This document shows positions 36,321 to 49,600 of a stretch of 64,000 nt of DNA, piece after piece. Under the pieces are notes generated by a model. The model was given only the letters and a program-made list of their open reading frames with translations. It was not told the origin of the DNA and did no database searches. The stretch covers positions 1 to 64,000 of the forward strand of contig JAGVSM010000203.1 in assembly GCA_022494885.1 (NCBI GenBank), given 5' to 3'. Each line of letters opens with the position of its first letter. Positions within the stretch are counted from its first letter, which is position 1. The stretch is from Micrasema longulum (Eukaryota > Arthropoda > Insecta > Trichoptera > Brachycentridae). The translations under genes were made by a program, and so were the position numbers.

Positions 36321-36556
36321 CAAAAAATAATCATTGATCCTTTCAGAAGACGTGTATCACATTCTTACTTAAAAACATCAAAGCCCATTGATCATTATCA
36401 TTTAAGTAAAAACTCTTGAAAAAAAATACTTGTGTTTATTATATGCAGATAATGCCTCTCACAGGAGTGTGTATGAAAAAAGGGAATTTATATGTGTAAA
36501 ATATTTAGATGCACTCAAAAGCAAAAAAAAAATCATAAAAGCAATGTGTTCAAAAT

Positions 36557-36562
36557 AATAAA
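36557..36562 (+). terminator. Candidate poly(A) signal of LDAF1-like copy A
   Basis: AATAAA 237 bases after the stop codon. Another AATAAA lies at 36651-36656. Confidence 0.35.
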
Positions 36563-36865
36563 GTATACATAATTAAGAAAAAAACACATGGATAATATCT
36601 TGCTTATTACCCTAACTGATTTTTAATTATGTTCACAACTATTAATTCCCAATAAACTTTTAAAATTAAATCAATATTATTATTTAATATTTGTGTAGTA
36701 CCTTTCCAAAACTATTTTTCAATTGATTTAAACTTCTACACATTATTTAAATGAATACTTATTCTTTGTCAGAGCAGTATTCTTAAATAAATTATTTTTT
36801 TAATGAAATAGTAGCTTCTATATATATCCCAGTGGATATTTAAAATCTTTCCAATAAGGAACATC

Positions 36866-37240
36866 AGCCCTACGGGAAATTGGATACAAAAAATGTTTTC
36901 TTGTGCTCGGTAAAAATTAAAGCACTAAATTGTATACTAAAATTTCTTAAAAATGTATGAAAAAAATAATAATAAATATTTTTTTTAAAAACGCACTGCT
37001 TTGAATGACGTCACTGGTTCACATGAACCATCCAATGATATGAGAGCATTGAAGGATATCTGGTTTGGTCACCGTAAACAAACCAATCGAAATAACTATC
37101 ATAGAACAACCTCAGACGTCACATGCGAAGTTATTTCAAAAATACAAAACTTTAAAAAATCATAGCGCTGATAATACGATGTATAAAAATAAAAAATTTA
37201 GCTTAGTTTAAAATAACAAAAAAATATAACACTGAACTTC
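36866..37240. repeat. Dispersed repeat R2, copy 2
   Basis: TACGGGAAATTGGATACAAA and the following 300 bases match 17320-17600 with moderate divergence. The right end CACTGAACTTCCTC is the inverse of the left end seen in copy 1. Confidence 0.55.
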
Positions 37241-38800
37241 CTCATTATTGACCACCTGTAAATTGAACGTTGTTATGTAGGAAGCAGCCAGTCCACAATT
37301 TGGAAAAAAATAGATATTTGTATTATCGGGTGCAGTAAGGTCAATTTTATATATTCCGCTAAAAATAGACAGACTGCTTTTACACAAAAACTCTATTCAT
37401 CACCTTCTGAAAATAGTGTTGATCACTAAAATGACATTTCTTAATTCGCAGAAAACACCCGCAGCACTAGAAAAATCTGACGGTACTTTAAAAATCATTT
37501 AAACTGGTCAAATACATAATAATATTCTTGTTTGTAATACAAAAAAAAACTAAAGCATTCATTGTTTATCATTTGTCAAAACCAAAAACATTCCGACTGT
37601 TGTGAAGATTTGATTAGTCATTCTTTTCACAAAGGTGCTATTATCTCAGAATCACTTTTTTATGGCTGGCTGATCTCTGCATAACTATGTTCAATTATTT
37701 GTCAGTTTAGTTTTAGTTTTTTTATTGTTTAATTAAAAACATATTTTCAGATTGAAATCTTCAAACGCTAATGAGTAAAAATCTCTCCAAGACGATAATT
37801 ACCAGTCTTACTACAGCATCCCATGTTTATACATTAATATTGTCCCTTTAAGGTTACTTTATTGTTTATATAAAACATATTTGTGATTGGTAGCATTTAT
37901 TAAGAACTAATCGAGAACTTTATATTGTTGTTACCATTATAAGCATGTTATTGCCTACCTACATGTCAGTACTCCTAAAACAAGATATATCACTGATCAT
38001 AATACTGAAGTTTTGCTATTATAAAAAACAAATTTAAGACAATAAGAAATAAAAAAAGTAATAGTTTATTCAGTTTTAGAATCTATAAACATGGAATATT
38101 TTTTGAGTAAGTACAATACTTTCAAAATGTATTTTGATTTATAACTAAAAATAATATTTTTTATCATAATCTTAGTGAAAATTTTAATAAAGTCTTAATT
38201 AAAGAAAGAAAAAAAACTACACATTTTTCTAAATCCCTAAACATGATACCAAACGCTATTTGAAAGTTTTTTGTTCAGCTAAGAAAGTAATAAATCACTA
38301 GCACTGATTGAAATCCAATTCTACAGAACATTTTTTGAAGACATATTTTCTCAATTAATTTTATGCAAAATCACATAATTTTCAAAAGATGATTTATGGT
38401 GATTTGTGAAATTAAAAGCAGACATTTATTTTATAATATCACAAGAAGTAAACATAATTAACATTGTACAATAATTGAAAAAAAAACGGATGGTATAATA
38501 CTACATTATTCAAACAATTAAGTAATGTGAATATAAATTTTATAATAATGACTGTATTTGGGATAAAGGCTTAAATAACCACAGTTATTCTGGAAAGAGC
38601 GATTATTATTTTTCATGTGTTTTTTTACCAATTATGTAGGTCTTTTGCACATATTAATTAGCAAAGGTATTTGAACCGAAAACAACTATTGGTATAAACC
38701 CTTGTCAGAATGTATCTAAGACCTACGCAATTGGTTAATTTTAATCAAAAAACAAATTTGGCCAAAATCGTGGTTTGAAGTCGTTGTCCTAAACATAGTC
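37241..38800. other. AT-rich stretch between the two LDAF1-like genes
   Basis: No supported gene. It contains a possible mini-exon of copy B (38091-38106) and a small foldback (38627-38737) with ends CCAATTATGTAGGTCTT and AAGACCTACGCAATTGG. Confidence 0.45.
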
Positions 38801-38873
38801 AATTATTAAAATGGATTGAATATAAAAATATTTACACTTTACACCAAAAGAAAGTCATATTTTTTTTTTACAG

Positions 38874-39723
38874 ATTTGATGAAAAACATAATGAAAAATG
38901 CCCTGTTGAATAAATGGCGCAGATATATTATAAAGAATCCCATGACTGTAGCTCCAGTTTTCTTTTTTATAATGTTGACATCAATTCCTGTCTTGGTTTA
39001 TGTATGTTTAACGTTTACCACTCTTATTTTAACATTCATTGGACCGGTAATTATTGAAGGTAAAATAATAATCATAATTCTAAAAACAGCGTTTTCCAAC
39101 TGCCGGTCCGCAGAAATAGTTGTCGCCTATTTTAAAACAAAAAAAAGCATAATTTGTTATTTCTATACCTGTTATAATATAATATTAAAAACCAATAAAC
39201 AAAATACTAAATAAATAAAAGTTTTTATACCTACATTACCGGTCTGCAAAATTTTTCTTCTATTTTGATTGATCCGCAGGCTAAAAAGGTTGGGAAACGC
39301 CGCTATTAAGCATTATAGTGCTGTAGATTCATTGTACTAAAGTTTGCTTATTTGTATTGGTTGACACATTTAACAACCAAGCATCAAGTCCCTGGATGTT
39401 TGACAGAAAATATTTATTTAGAAATTGTTTTTTCAGTACAATTATTTACCCATGTAACTGTCATTTAATGTGAAGTGGTACTTAGTGTTTCATTGACACA
39501 TTTCATATTTAAATGTTACAATTACCTAAATGCAATAAGTCTTTTTTGATTGAAATATTTAAGCGTGAATTTTATATTTTCAGGTTTACTCTTGGCAATA
39601 GGAGGTTTAATATTGGCATGTATTTTAATGGTGAATTTATCAATTATTTCATTTATAATATTTGTAGCATATATCCTTAAAATTATTTTCGAAAAAATTG
39701 CCAGAGTTTTTTTTGTAAAGTAA
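38874..39723 (+). CDS. LDAF1: Promethin / LDAF1-like protein, copy B (5' end uncertain)
   Basis: Exons 38874-39059 and 39584-39723 have the same intron position and phase as copy A. Exon 2 ends at ...VIIEG with a phase-1 donor, and the last exon starts GLLLAIGGLILACILM and ends ...ARVFFVK. The hydrophobic hairpin and the EG|G junction match copy A 2.5 kb upstream, so this looks like a tandem duplicate. The acceptor at 38871-38873 needs an upstream phase-1 exon. A possible mini-exon is ATG at 38091 to 38106 before a GTAAGT donor, which would give a 113-residue protein lacking the long charged N-terminus of copy A. That exon is a guess. The gene could also be a decaying copy, although both visible exons are open. 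Confidence 0.65.
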
Positions 39724-39803
39724 AAGAAAATTTATTTATATGTGAACAAAGAATATTTGAAATTCATATTGTGTAGTTTTGATAATTTTATTATAAGGGA
39801 ATT

Positions 39804-39809
39804 AATAAA
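39804..39809 (+). terminator. Candidate poly(A) signal of LDAF1-like copy B
   Basis: AATAAA 81 bases after the stop codon at 39721-39723. Confidence 0.35.
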
Positions 39810-40969
39810 TGACAAAAAAATTCAGAAAAAGACAAATTATTTATTAGAAAATATTCAGTAATGATATTTGATATATTATTATAGAATTATGTACTTGCAT
39901 TTTTGTTTAAATACACTGTTATGTCAAATGAAAGGGGATTTATTTATTTAAAAATTCTTTTGAAAATTTTCTTTGTTTTCAATGATCTTTTCTGATTGAG
40001 ATTGTGACACCAAATCTGTCCAGTCAGAACTACTATTGGCCTCGATACGTTCCCAAAGATATTCTTGAATCTTTTCTTCCGATAGTTCTTTCCTGTCCAA
40101 ATCAAAGCACTCCAGTACCTTTTTATCTTTGTTTCCGAAATCTAAATTCTGGAGTGAAGGAAATATATTTAACTGTAAGTATTCATAAAATAAAAATTCC
40201 CATCCCTATATTTTATTCATTCTTGGTAAATTTCCAGTAAAAATATACTGGCATTCATAAATTTTATTTGATAATCTACATAATAATATTATGTTGTGTA
40301 TGAATTATTTATATATAAAAAATATATGCATAAAAAATATTTTTTTATACATTCTTTCTATACAAAAAAGATTTTTTATAAATTCTTACTGTATAAAAAA
40401 ACATTATTTTACGGTGTGATTATTTTTTGTATATTCTTTGTCTTTATTTTGCTGCGCAGAAATGCCATCAGAAAAACTGAAACAATAATTTCCTTAAAAC
40501 AGATAGTAGAAAAGTGATGACATGTAGTAGGAGCCGCAAAATGCTCAATAATATTATGGTTATGACCATCCACTTCTCTTTTTTCATAGGTTACACTTAT
40601 AAATACTGATTTTAATTTCCAAATCTGTTAATCAGGTATAAAATTTTATTGCAAATTAATGATAACGAATATCAAGTGAAGTGAATTAAAAAGGATACAT
40701 CCCTTGCAAATATTGGGTGGAGCAGAATAATCCCATCGTACTCGAGTAAATTCCTTTCCAATCAGTAACATTTCTCTGAAAAAAAAATGATTACACTTAA
40801 AGGTTTAAATTTATTAAGCATTTGGACATAATCAAACATTACACTTAAAGGTATTTAAGTAAGAAATATTAATTTTTAATTTATAATAAAAACAGCCGAG
40901 TTACAACTATTTTAGTATTATTTATTCAATAACCTTTGCTTCAGGAACACTCAATTTCAATGCAAGCAA

Positions 40970-41075
40970 TCTACTATATTTGGGTAGGTAGGAAGAAATT
41001 GCCTTAAGGCAATATGCCCGCCCTTATATGTATATATATTGTATATGTATATAAAGTGTCAAATAAATAAATATA
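40970..41075 (+). mobile_element. LINE 3' tail
   Basis: AATTGCCTTAAGGCAATATG, CCCGCCCTTATATG, TA-rich sequence and an AAATAAATAAATA end form a 3' UTR of a LINE type that I associate with Lepidoptera. No coding part is attached. Confidence 0.4.
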
Positions 41076-41297
41076 TTATGGTAATGCAATAAGTATTCTT
41101 ATTTTATGTGAGGATTGTGCGTATATACAATAATAATATGTGGATTAGAGACATTAAAGTCTTGGTTATTTTAAGAATTATTTTTAGAGTAAGAATTAGT
41201 TTTAAAAATAAGAAGATACTCGGCCGAAAGCTATTTAAATTGTTTCTTATTTTTGTTTTTTCATTGAGGGAAAATACACAAATTATTCAACAATGTT

Positions 41298-41640
41298 TAG
41301 AGTATGTCCAAATTTTTGTAGACAGGCTGGATTTCCTACCTAGAGAGTTATTAAGATCTAAATTTGTTGCAACTGAGAGGGAAAATATTTTTAAGAAGGG
41401 AATTTATTTATTTATTAAAAACACTATACAGAGTTTATAGTGATATGACCAGGAACGACCCATGCCCGTGAACCTGCCTCGACTCGCTAGAAAATCCTAC
41501 AAAAAAATCTAAAATCGCTAAAAATAGAAAATGGAAATCTACCCATCAATGACAGGTCATAAGCCTTGTATATGCTTAGATTTCCATATTCCCTTCTCAA
41601 AAATGTTTTTCCTCTCTGTTGCAACAAATTTATACATAAA
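41298..41640 (+). repeat. Dispersed repeat R1, copy 3 (rearranged)
   Basis: Contains GAGTATGTCCAAATTTTTGT (hairpin arm), then at 41525-41632 the block AATGACAGGTCATAAGCC through TTGCAACAAATTTATA shared with 33140-33230. Confidence 0.5.
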
Positions 41641-41711
41641 TTATTTTTCATACAATTTAATAATATGTAGGATGAAATGTTATTTTTCTCAAATTTTTAA
41701 CACGTTGATGA

Positions 41712-41717
41712 TTTATT
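41712..41717 (-). terminator. Candidate poly(A) signal of the coiled-coil gene
   Basis: TTTATT on the plus strand (AATAAA on the gene strand), only a few bases after the stop codon at 41722-41724. The 3' UTR would be very short. Confidence 0.3.
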
Positions 41718-41721
41718 AATT

Positions 41722-42241
41722 TTATCGAAAACCAACAAACCTTGCTTTTTTCATGCGTAAATTATCGCTCTCATTTATTTCGAGACCATTTCGAAGAGAA
41801 AGACATGAACTTTCACTTCTAATCACATTTTCTTGTAGAGACTCAAAAGTTTTCTTTAAATCTTCCTGCAACGAAAGTGAACATACAATAATCAAATTAA
41901 ATAACGTTAAAAAATACAGGAATATTTTACAAATAAAAAGTGTAAATAAACATACATTTACTCTTAATATCCCCGAGAGCTCAACTTTCAACGCAGAATT
42001 TTCTTTATTCAATTCTTCTATTTCTTTTAACAAATTTGTGTTTTCCTTTTCGATGTCTCCATGTTTTTCTATAATCAAACAGGTTTATAATATAATAAAT
42101 ATAAATAAAATTGTTCAACGTGATGAATAATGCAAAATTTGTACCTTGAGAAACAAGTTCCTTCGTTTCTATATCTCTCAACAACGACAAACAATCCTTC
42201 TCGAGTGCATTGATATCATTGTCGATTTCTTCCCACTTCAT
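41722..42241 (-). CDS. Small coiled-coil protein of unknown family
   Basis: Three exons on the minus strand, 42241-42145, 42068-41962 and 41865-41722, join in phase 1 then phase 0. All borders are GT-AG and the introns are short (76 and 96 bases). The protein has about 115 residues, starting MKWEEIDNDINALEKDCLSLL and ending KKARFVGFR. Most of it (about residues 5-100) is heptad-like with Leu/Ile spacing and many Glu/Lys (for example EKENTNLLKEIEELNKENSA), so a continuous coiled coil is expected. I do not recognise the family. Size and composition would fit a kinetochore, centrosome or tethering-complex subunit, but no signature supports any of these. It is divergent from the TECPR1-like gene, with starts 1.4 kb apart. 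Confidence 0.72.
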
Positions 42242-42586
42242 ATTGGAAACGTAAATAAATAACTTTTTAAAAATGCGGGTATAATATTGAGACAAAAATC
42301 CGAGTTGAATTTAACAACCAACAAAAACCAATTCAAATTTGACAATTGACAACTGACGAACTGACAACTGAAAAAAATACCATAGAAAAGGAAAAGACCC
42401 AAAGATCCAAACTAAATGACAGCCGCCAAGGACGCCAGATTAGTGTTGTGCTAACACGTTTGTTAGTTCGGTTTTCGTTCTCAGTTCAGTCTTGGTACCG
42501 AGTACCAAGCAACACGTAATAGGTGGCAGGTATTGCGATATAATTTTTGAGACAATGTTGTACAACTTTTAAAATTCTTTTTACCA

Positions 42587-42770
42587 TATTCTCAGATATT
42601 TATTTAAAAAGGTGTTTTCACAATATAATATTTCATAGTCGCTGGACGCTGAAACGTAAAACTAAGCATCTTACCTTCGTGTAACAAAAAACTATCAAGA
42701 CACGCTGCGATTGGTGTAGCAATGTAGTACCCTATGCACCATTCAGTGCGGAAAGGGAATGATGATGATA
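42587..42770 (+). mobile_element. SINE S1 copy (5' truncated)
   Basis: Body with AACAAAAAACTATCAAGACA, CCCTATGCACCATTCAGTGC and a GATGATGAT tail, as in the copy at 16351. It lies between the coiled-coil gene and TECPR1. Confidence 0.65.
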
Positions 42771-43618
42771 TATTGTGTAATGTATGTTTTCAACTGATAC
42801 AAATTGAGAATTATATAGCTAGAGTAATACTAAATTCATTTTGTCAAAAACAGTTGGTTGTGGAGGGGGTAATTAGGCAAAAAGCGAGGGCTATTATTCA
42901 TAAATACTTTAAATTCAGTTTATTATTTTGAAGTTGACTTATTTACCTTGAAGACAAATGAAGAAGTATGTCATTGCATTATGCATAACACTGCTTCGGA
43001 ATATTTAAAAGCACTTTGCATATGTATTCTTCATAACATTATGAAAAATGTTTTACGCTTAGATCATCTGCATTTACAATAAAAGGTAAAGACATATCTG
43101 TACCAGAGAACTAAATTTGGTGAACACGCATTTCCAGTCACGGGCCCTATGACATAGACTGCTCTTCGAGCAGAAGTGCGAGAGCAAAGTGATGTTTAGA
43201 AAAAATAAATAAACGAAGTTTAAATTTTTTTAAATTACCCCTCAAAAATGTTCCTGTATTGAAATGTTTCTTGCATTGGTTAGGTACCAATCAGATGAAA
43301 AATTAGTGCTGGTAGTACCAGATGGGTTGGTACACCTGGTGATCAATGTGATCATTTGACGCAATTTGACGTTTTACTTTGACAGTGCGGACCAGCAGTG
43401 TGAGAACCAAAGCTTGAAAATACTCGATATCTATACTTAATACTAAACTTGACAGATGACAGATCCGATACTTACCCACATACGTAAAGCTAACTTGCTA
43501 AAGATTTTTTTATATCCTATCTGTCATACTATATGTGTCGTTATTTATTTTTAAATGTGTTCAAATATTTGTATATTTTTTTTAATATACGTTGTGGATT
43601 AATTAACTTAAAGTAAAT

Positions 43619-46600
43619 ATGCCTAGTTCCCTTTTATTTGCCATTAACAATGAGGGTCGGGTTTATGTCCTTTCAACCGGCGGTTCAATGTGGAGGGAAT
43701 TTATGTATTTGGGCTTGGAATTCAAACACTTGTCCGCCATTCCACACTTCTTATGGGCTGTAGGAGGTGACAGACAAATATATGTTCACGTTCATGGTTT
43801 GGAAATACCCATAAGAGTCAAGGAAGAGGCTTATGAGAATGAAAGGTGGCTACCTGTTGAAGGTTTTAGTGGGCGGTTATTACCGACGGATCGTTACCAC
43901 TTCTCTACCAAAGATGGATGTCAAGATAGGTCTATCGACCGGATAAGATTGCCCTCTATGGCTTGGCAATGGGAAGGAGATTGGCAACTAGAATTATCTC
44001 TGGATGGGCAACCTTTAGATCATGATGGGTGGTCATACGCCGTTGACTTCCCCGCGCAATATGGTCCTACAAAGCAGTGGAAATCTTGCGTGAGAAGAAG
44101 GAAATGGGTTCGGTACCGCAGATACAGCGCTCTCAACTCCTGGTGCGCTATAGCTCCTCTCCACAAGGACCCGACTCAAGAACCCTTTATAGATGTGTCT
44201 ATTGGGGGACATAAAATTCCTAATGCCCCGGCAGGAACATTGTCTGTATGGGCTATTACTGCACACGGGAGAGTAAGATATCTCTAACTATTAATGTACT
44301 TATCTGTTCAAACTAAATCTAAACCGAACCCACGAAAGTGTTTATTTATATTTATTATTTGTATTTAAGCAAGGTAGTTAGTTCTTAATAATTGTATCTA
44401 TAAACCGATATTACATAAACATGTGTGTATTTGGAAAGACTGTAAAATATCCCTTAATAAAAAATGTAAATCTCATTTTTGAAATCTTCTATTAATGCCT
44501 CAAAACATAATACCTAATATAGGTTGATCATTTGTAACAAAGAATGACTGTATTTTTTCTAATTATTTTTAATTTGAATTTACCATTGTAAATCTACATA
44601 AATTTTTTGTTCTATTATTATTATTTGATATATTTAAAAAAATCCTGATTTTGTTTGAAGCTAACTGAATGTTTCTCTTTCCCCGAAAATAATTAAATAC
44701 TTCAGTATAGTATAAAACGATATGTTTCTAACGCTAATATGTTTATTAACATTAGTTCATTTTTATTTTTTAGGTTATGTTCCGGAGCGGGGCAAGTACG
44801 ACAGCCCCGGAAGGTTTGCGTTGGACCAATGTGTCGGTTCCTCCCGGATGCGAAGTAAAGCAGGTGTCTGTGGGGCCTACCGGTCTACTGTGGGTGCTCC
44901 TGTGGACAGGGCGCGCTTTAGTAAGAAAGGGCATTACCAGAGACTGCCCTATGGGAGAGTCCTGGTTGGAAGTGAAGGCTCCCGAGGACGCCAAACTCAG
45001 CATCATATCGGTCGGTTGTGACGCTGTCTGGAGTGTCAGCACGGATGGTCGGGTTTGGTTCAGGAAAGGGATTAATGGAGCTGGTGCTGGAACCAGTGAA
45101 ACTTTCGCTATAGGCAAAGGATGGCTAGAAATCGGCGGGAATATGGTACACATATCTGTTGCAGCCAACGATCAAGTATTTGGAGTGGGCGCAGCCGACC
45201 GATGTGTATATTGGCGTTACGGCGTGAATGTTTCCGAACTGAGTGGTAAAAACTGGAGGCTGGTTCAAGCTCCGCTGCATTTGAGTCGCACCTCTAGCAC
45301 TGCCAGTCTGATGAAAGGTTCGCCCAGAGGAAGACACAGGAGTCTTAATTCCTTAGTACGTATATTAATTACTAACATTCAAAATCCAACATTACTTATC
45401 GATTGTGTCATCATCTATTACTCATTAATTAAAATTTGTCTTTAGAATCGCCCGCTTAGTAGCTCTCATGAAGCTACTGTTCTTCCTGGATCCTGGGAAG
45501 AATCTTCACGGTCTGCTCCCGCACCACGTACTCTTCCTCTCAAACCTCCTCAACTTACCGGCTCCACACCCCCAACGTAAGCTTTTATTTTTTAATAACT
45601 ATCCTTATTTCCGTCTGTCCTCTAAAATAAAAAATATTCCTTTCTATTATTTCCCTAAAATGTAAAAAAATGGATAGAATACCAATAGAGAAATTGTTAT
45701 AAATATTTTGATAATTATTTTATTCAGATCTGATTCTGATGACACCTGCAGCATAAAATCAAATACCCAAACCACTTCGGATGTAGGAGATTCATCAAGA
45801 GTTATAGATCTCACTGGAAAAAGTTATGAAACAACATTAAAAAATCCGAGGGCATGGAGCCCTGTACGTAGTGTAGGTTCTGTCGTAAGTAAAATATTTT
45901 TTAACTTGTGAAGGTAGTTATTTCAAACATTTTGAATCATTTTTAATATTATTTTTTATCAAATAATGTCTAGGTTGGAATGGAAGCTCACCCAGAAACT
46001 GACAGCAGTGTTTTTGATTCGGACTCTGGAATGTTTGGAGATGACGAGAGTGATCATGCTGCATTGTATTGGGATGAATGTGATGCCGTTTGGACCCTTG
46101 TGGAAGCTGGAGGATGTACATTAGATCCAACTCAACTGCCACATTGGTTCGATATATTACATTTATTTACCTTTATGTAAATTTTGAACATAAGATTGAA
46201 AATTGGTTACATACCTTTGTAAATATATTAAGTTCTAAAATCCTCCTTAGTCATTACTATAATTAATATGTATTTTTTAAGTATTTGGTCAGATATTTTT
46301 CTTTTTAATATGCATATGTATAATGTACATAATTTGCGTATATTAAATACCCACAAAATAAATATGTATATCATTCCATGATTAATTTGTTTTAAATTAT
46401 AGAAAAAAATTCATTCACCATGATTATAACGAACTGGATGGATCTTGAAAGTAAATTAATTTATTGATTTCATAGATATATATTATAATTAAAATAAACA
46501 TAGATTAAAAAAAATTCAGATCCATTAAAGAATTATTTAAAGAATGGGTTGCCTAAAAATGTTAAAATTAAAGAATGACTCTTAATTTTTTAATGACAAC

Positions 46601-49600
46601 TTTTAATTTTTTAAAAACATAACTCTGTGTCCTTCTTTATTTCTGTATTACTTTTATACTTATTTAAAAAAATGCACTACAATATTTTGGTTTAAAAAAA
46701 CAGGTTTGCAGACAGCCACAGTGTTCCTCAAGCAGAACTCACTCAAACATGGACCTCCAAATTCTAGAAGACTTAAAGAGTCGTTTACAGGATAGTGAAA
46801 TGGACTTTTCAACATATGAAAAGGCAGTCGATACAAAGAGTTGGGTTAGAAGCGGTGAGGCAAGATGCTTTGGTCGAAACGCTAGCACAGCTGAAGATTG
46901 TGTTTTGTCACTCGAGTGCCACTCAGGATCTAATGGTGGAACTCTAACTATTCTGAATCCAGATGGTGCCACTACTAAGGTATTACATTTTATATAAGGC
47001 AGATTTAACAACAAAGATATTGATTATGAATTTTCTTCATGTCTCCTAATTTATCTGTAAATCTTATTAATAAAAAATTGTTAAATCTTGTGCTTGTTTA
47101 CAATGATTTGGATAAACCAAAAATGTTTTTTGAGTATTATATTAATTGACCTTATATTGTCTTGGTGTGTTTTTCTTGAAAAATGTGTTTTTGTTGGTTA
47201 TGGGAGCATTTTCAAACAGCTAATTCATCAAATAAATTGAAAGTATTATTTTCTGGCTGCTGTTTTTTTCTTATATTAATTTTTTTATTTATTTATTCAA
47301 CAGCTTTAACAAAATATAAACATTAATCGTAAAAACAAAATACAAAACGCTTGTGCATATCAACAAAATGTATAAAAAATATAAATGTGCAGGATTTAGG
47401 TTGCTGAGGGTTGGAGCATTTACCCCAGTTAGAGATTAACAGAAGACACAAGGTTACTGTTCAATGCGTATTTATTACATGGCAAATAAATAATTAATTG
47501 AATTATGTAGCGCGGGTGTTACAGCGATGAGGAGTTGGACTGGCTGCACTTGGACTCATGCTAGAACTGGTTTGGAGTCGTGCAGCAAATCGCTTGACTT
47601 GCTTGGGCTGACTGTTTGGGCTGACTGGGCTGGGTCTCTTTGTAGGCCACGTTATTTTGTTATTTATGTCTCCCCGGTAGGAACATTGTTAATATACTGC
47701 TGAACGTTGCTCTTGTATCTTGCAGAATATCATGTCGTGGGTATACTGGCAAAAAACTTTAACTCGAAAATATGCGGATTTGACTTAATGATGCAATTTT
47801 GTAAAGTTTTTAACACTCTACAAACTGGCAAATTACACTAAGTCATTCAAATTTCATATATCTGTAGTTTTAAAAATAAATTTAAGGTTAAGTCATATAC
47901 CCGGTATTTTATTCAGGCTAAAAGCTTTAAATAACTTAATATAAAATTAAGAAATGGAAAAATTAAAACCATGTTCTTAAATAAGCACTTTACATCTTAC
48001 TTTATTTAAATAAGATATAAAAGAGTAAAATTGGAACACAACTTAAATGCTGTTTTGAGAAATCAAGGATTTGAGAGTTAAAGTTTTTTGCCAGTATACC
48101 CACGATGTATTGTACTAAATATTTTATTATTTTTTATTTTATTACTCATATAACATATTACAAAAAAATCATAATAACGTATCCCTAACTCTATGAGGTC
48201 AAGAGCCCTGTGTTGAGTTGGGATACAACATAATGGAAATTGGACATAATGACTCGCTTTATCGGTCGTCGATCTATATTTCAGGTGAAATTATTGCACG
48301 TGTATGTCATTGATCAATGGACTATGAACCCCACTAATGTATCAAAACAGTGTCGAAAATAAAAATAACAAAAAAAAAAATATTTAAACCCATAATTTAG
48401 CATGCATAACAAAATAACGAAGATAAAAAAAAAGTTTTGTAGTTACAGAGGCAATTATTATAATGTAAAACATAGTAATGATGTAATAACTTATATTTAC
48501 AAATTAATAACTTATATATAAGTTATTACATCATTACAATGGGATTCCATCAAGAATTGTCAATAAATAATTTAAATGAAATAAAGTAAAACAGTGTTGA
48601 TAATTTATATAACATACTTTATAATAAACTTAACAGCTAATAATAACTTATTAACTATGTGTAGCAGTTTATTATAAAGTACGTTAACATGAATTATTAT
48701 TAACACTATGTTTTACTTTTTTTTCACTCTATTTTATCAGCAATAAAACTTAATGTGTCTCCAGTAATCTTGATAAATATTTATGTATTTATTACAATTA
48801 TATCACAATTTATAAAATACTTAATTATGCATCTATTTTTTTTTCCAGCACACCCTTATTCTTAGCGAAATAACTTGTGTAGTAAGTTGTTCTGAAGCGG
48901 GATGCCCCCGGATAGCAATATATGCCCCCAGGAGATTCAGCAGTCCCCTTAAACTGCAATTCGCCTCTGACACAGATCAAGAAGAATGGTTGTCTGTTTT
49001 GGTAGACGGTATGTTGATCAAACATTTTATGCAAATGATAACTTTTTTCTTTTGATATTGACAACAATAGTGCCCCACCGAACAATGAAAGGGTTTGAAG
49101 ATTTTTATGTATTTAGTTTTGAATTAAATAAAAAAAATATTTCAAATAAATATATAAAAATAATGTAGGCCCTCAGTAAACAAATTGTAAACAGTAAACA
49201 AATTGTGGCTCAACATTTCTTAGTAATTCTATAGATAAATACGTATTGCAATTTAATATTTACCTAAATAAATCAGGCATGCATAATATGAAAACAAAAA
49301 TAGTTTGGCCTTAATCTTGCAATATTTTTGTTTTGTTTTGGAAAAAATGTATGTATTTGCATTCTTACTATTTACCCAAATATTTAAATTTTGGAGGCCA
49401 TTTTCAACAATTTGTACTCATTAGAAAATGGGAATCAAGCTGTGGTTAATGGGAACCTTGGGACCATATAAACTGGTTCATAATTTCATGAAATCCCTTT
49501 GAAATAATTGACTTCACTATAAAAGCTAAAAAGAGCTATTTAAATAACTGTTTTTATTTGTGATAAGGGTGTTAAAGTTATCTCTCCCTTTTTAAAAGTG

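Noticed and set aside
46128..46182. TECPR1 ending at the stop codon after exon 5
   Set aside because: The downstream exons continue the family domains in consistent phase, so this is intron read-through.
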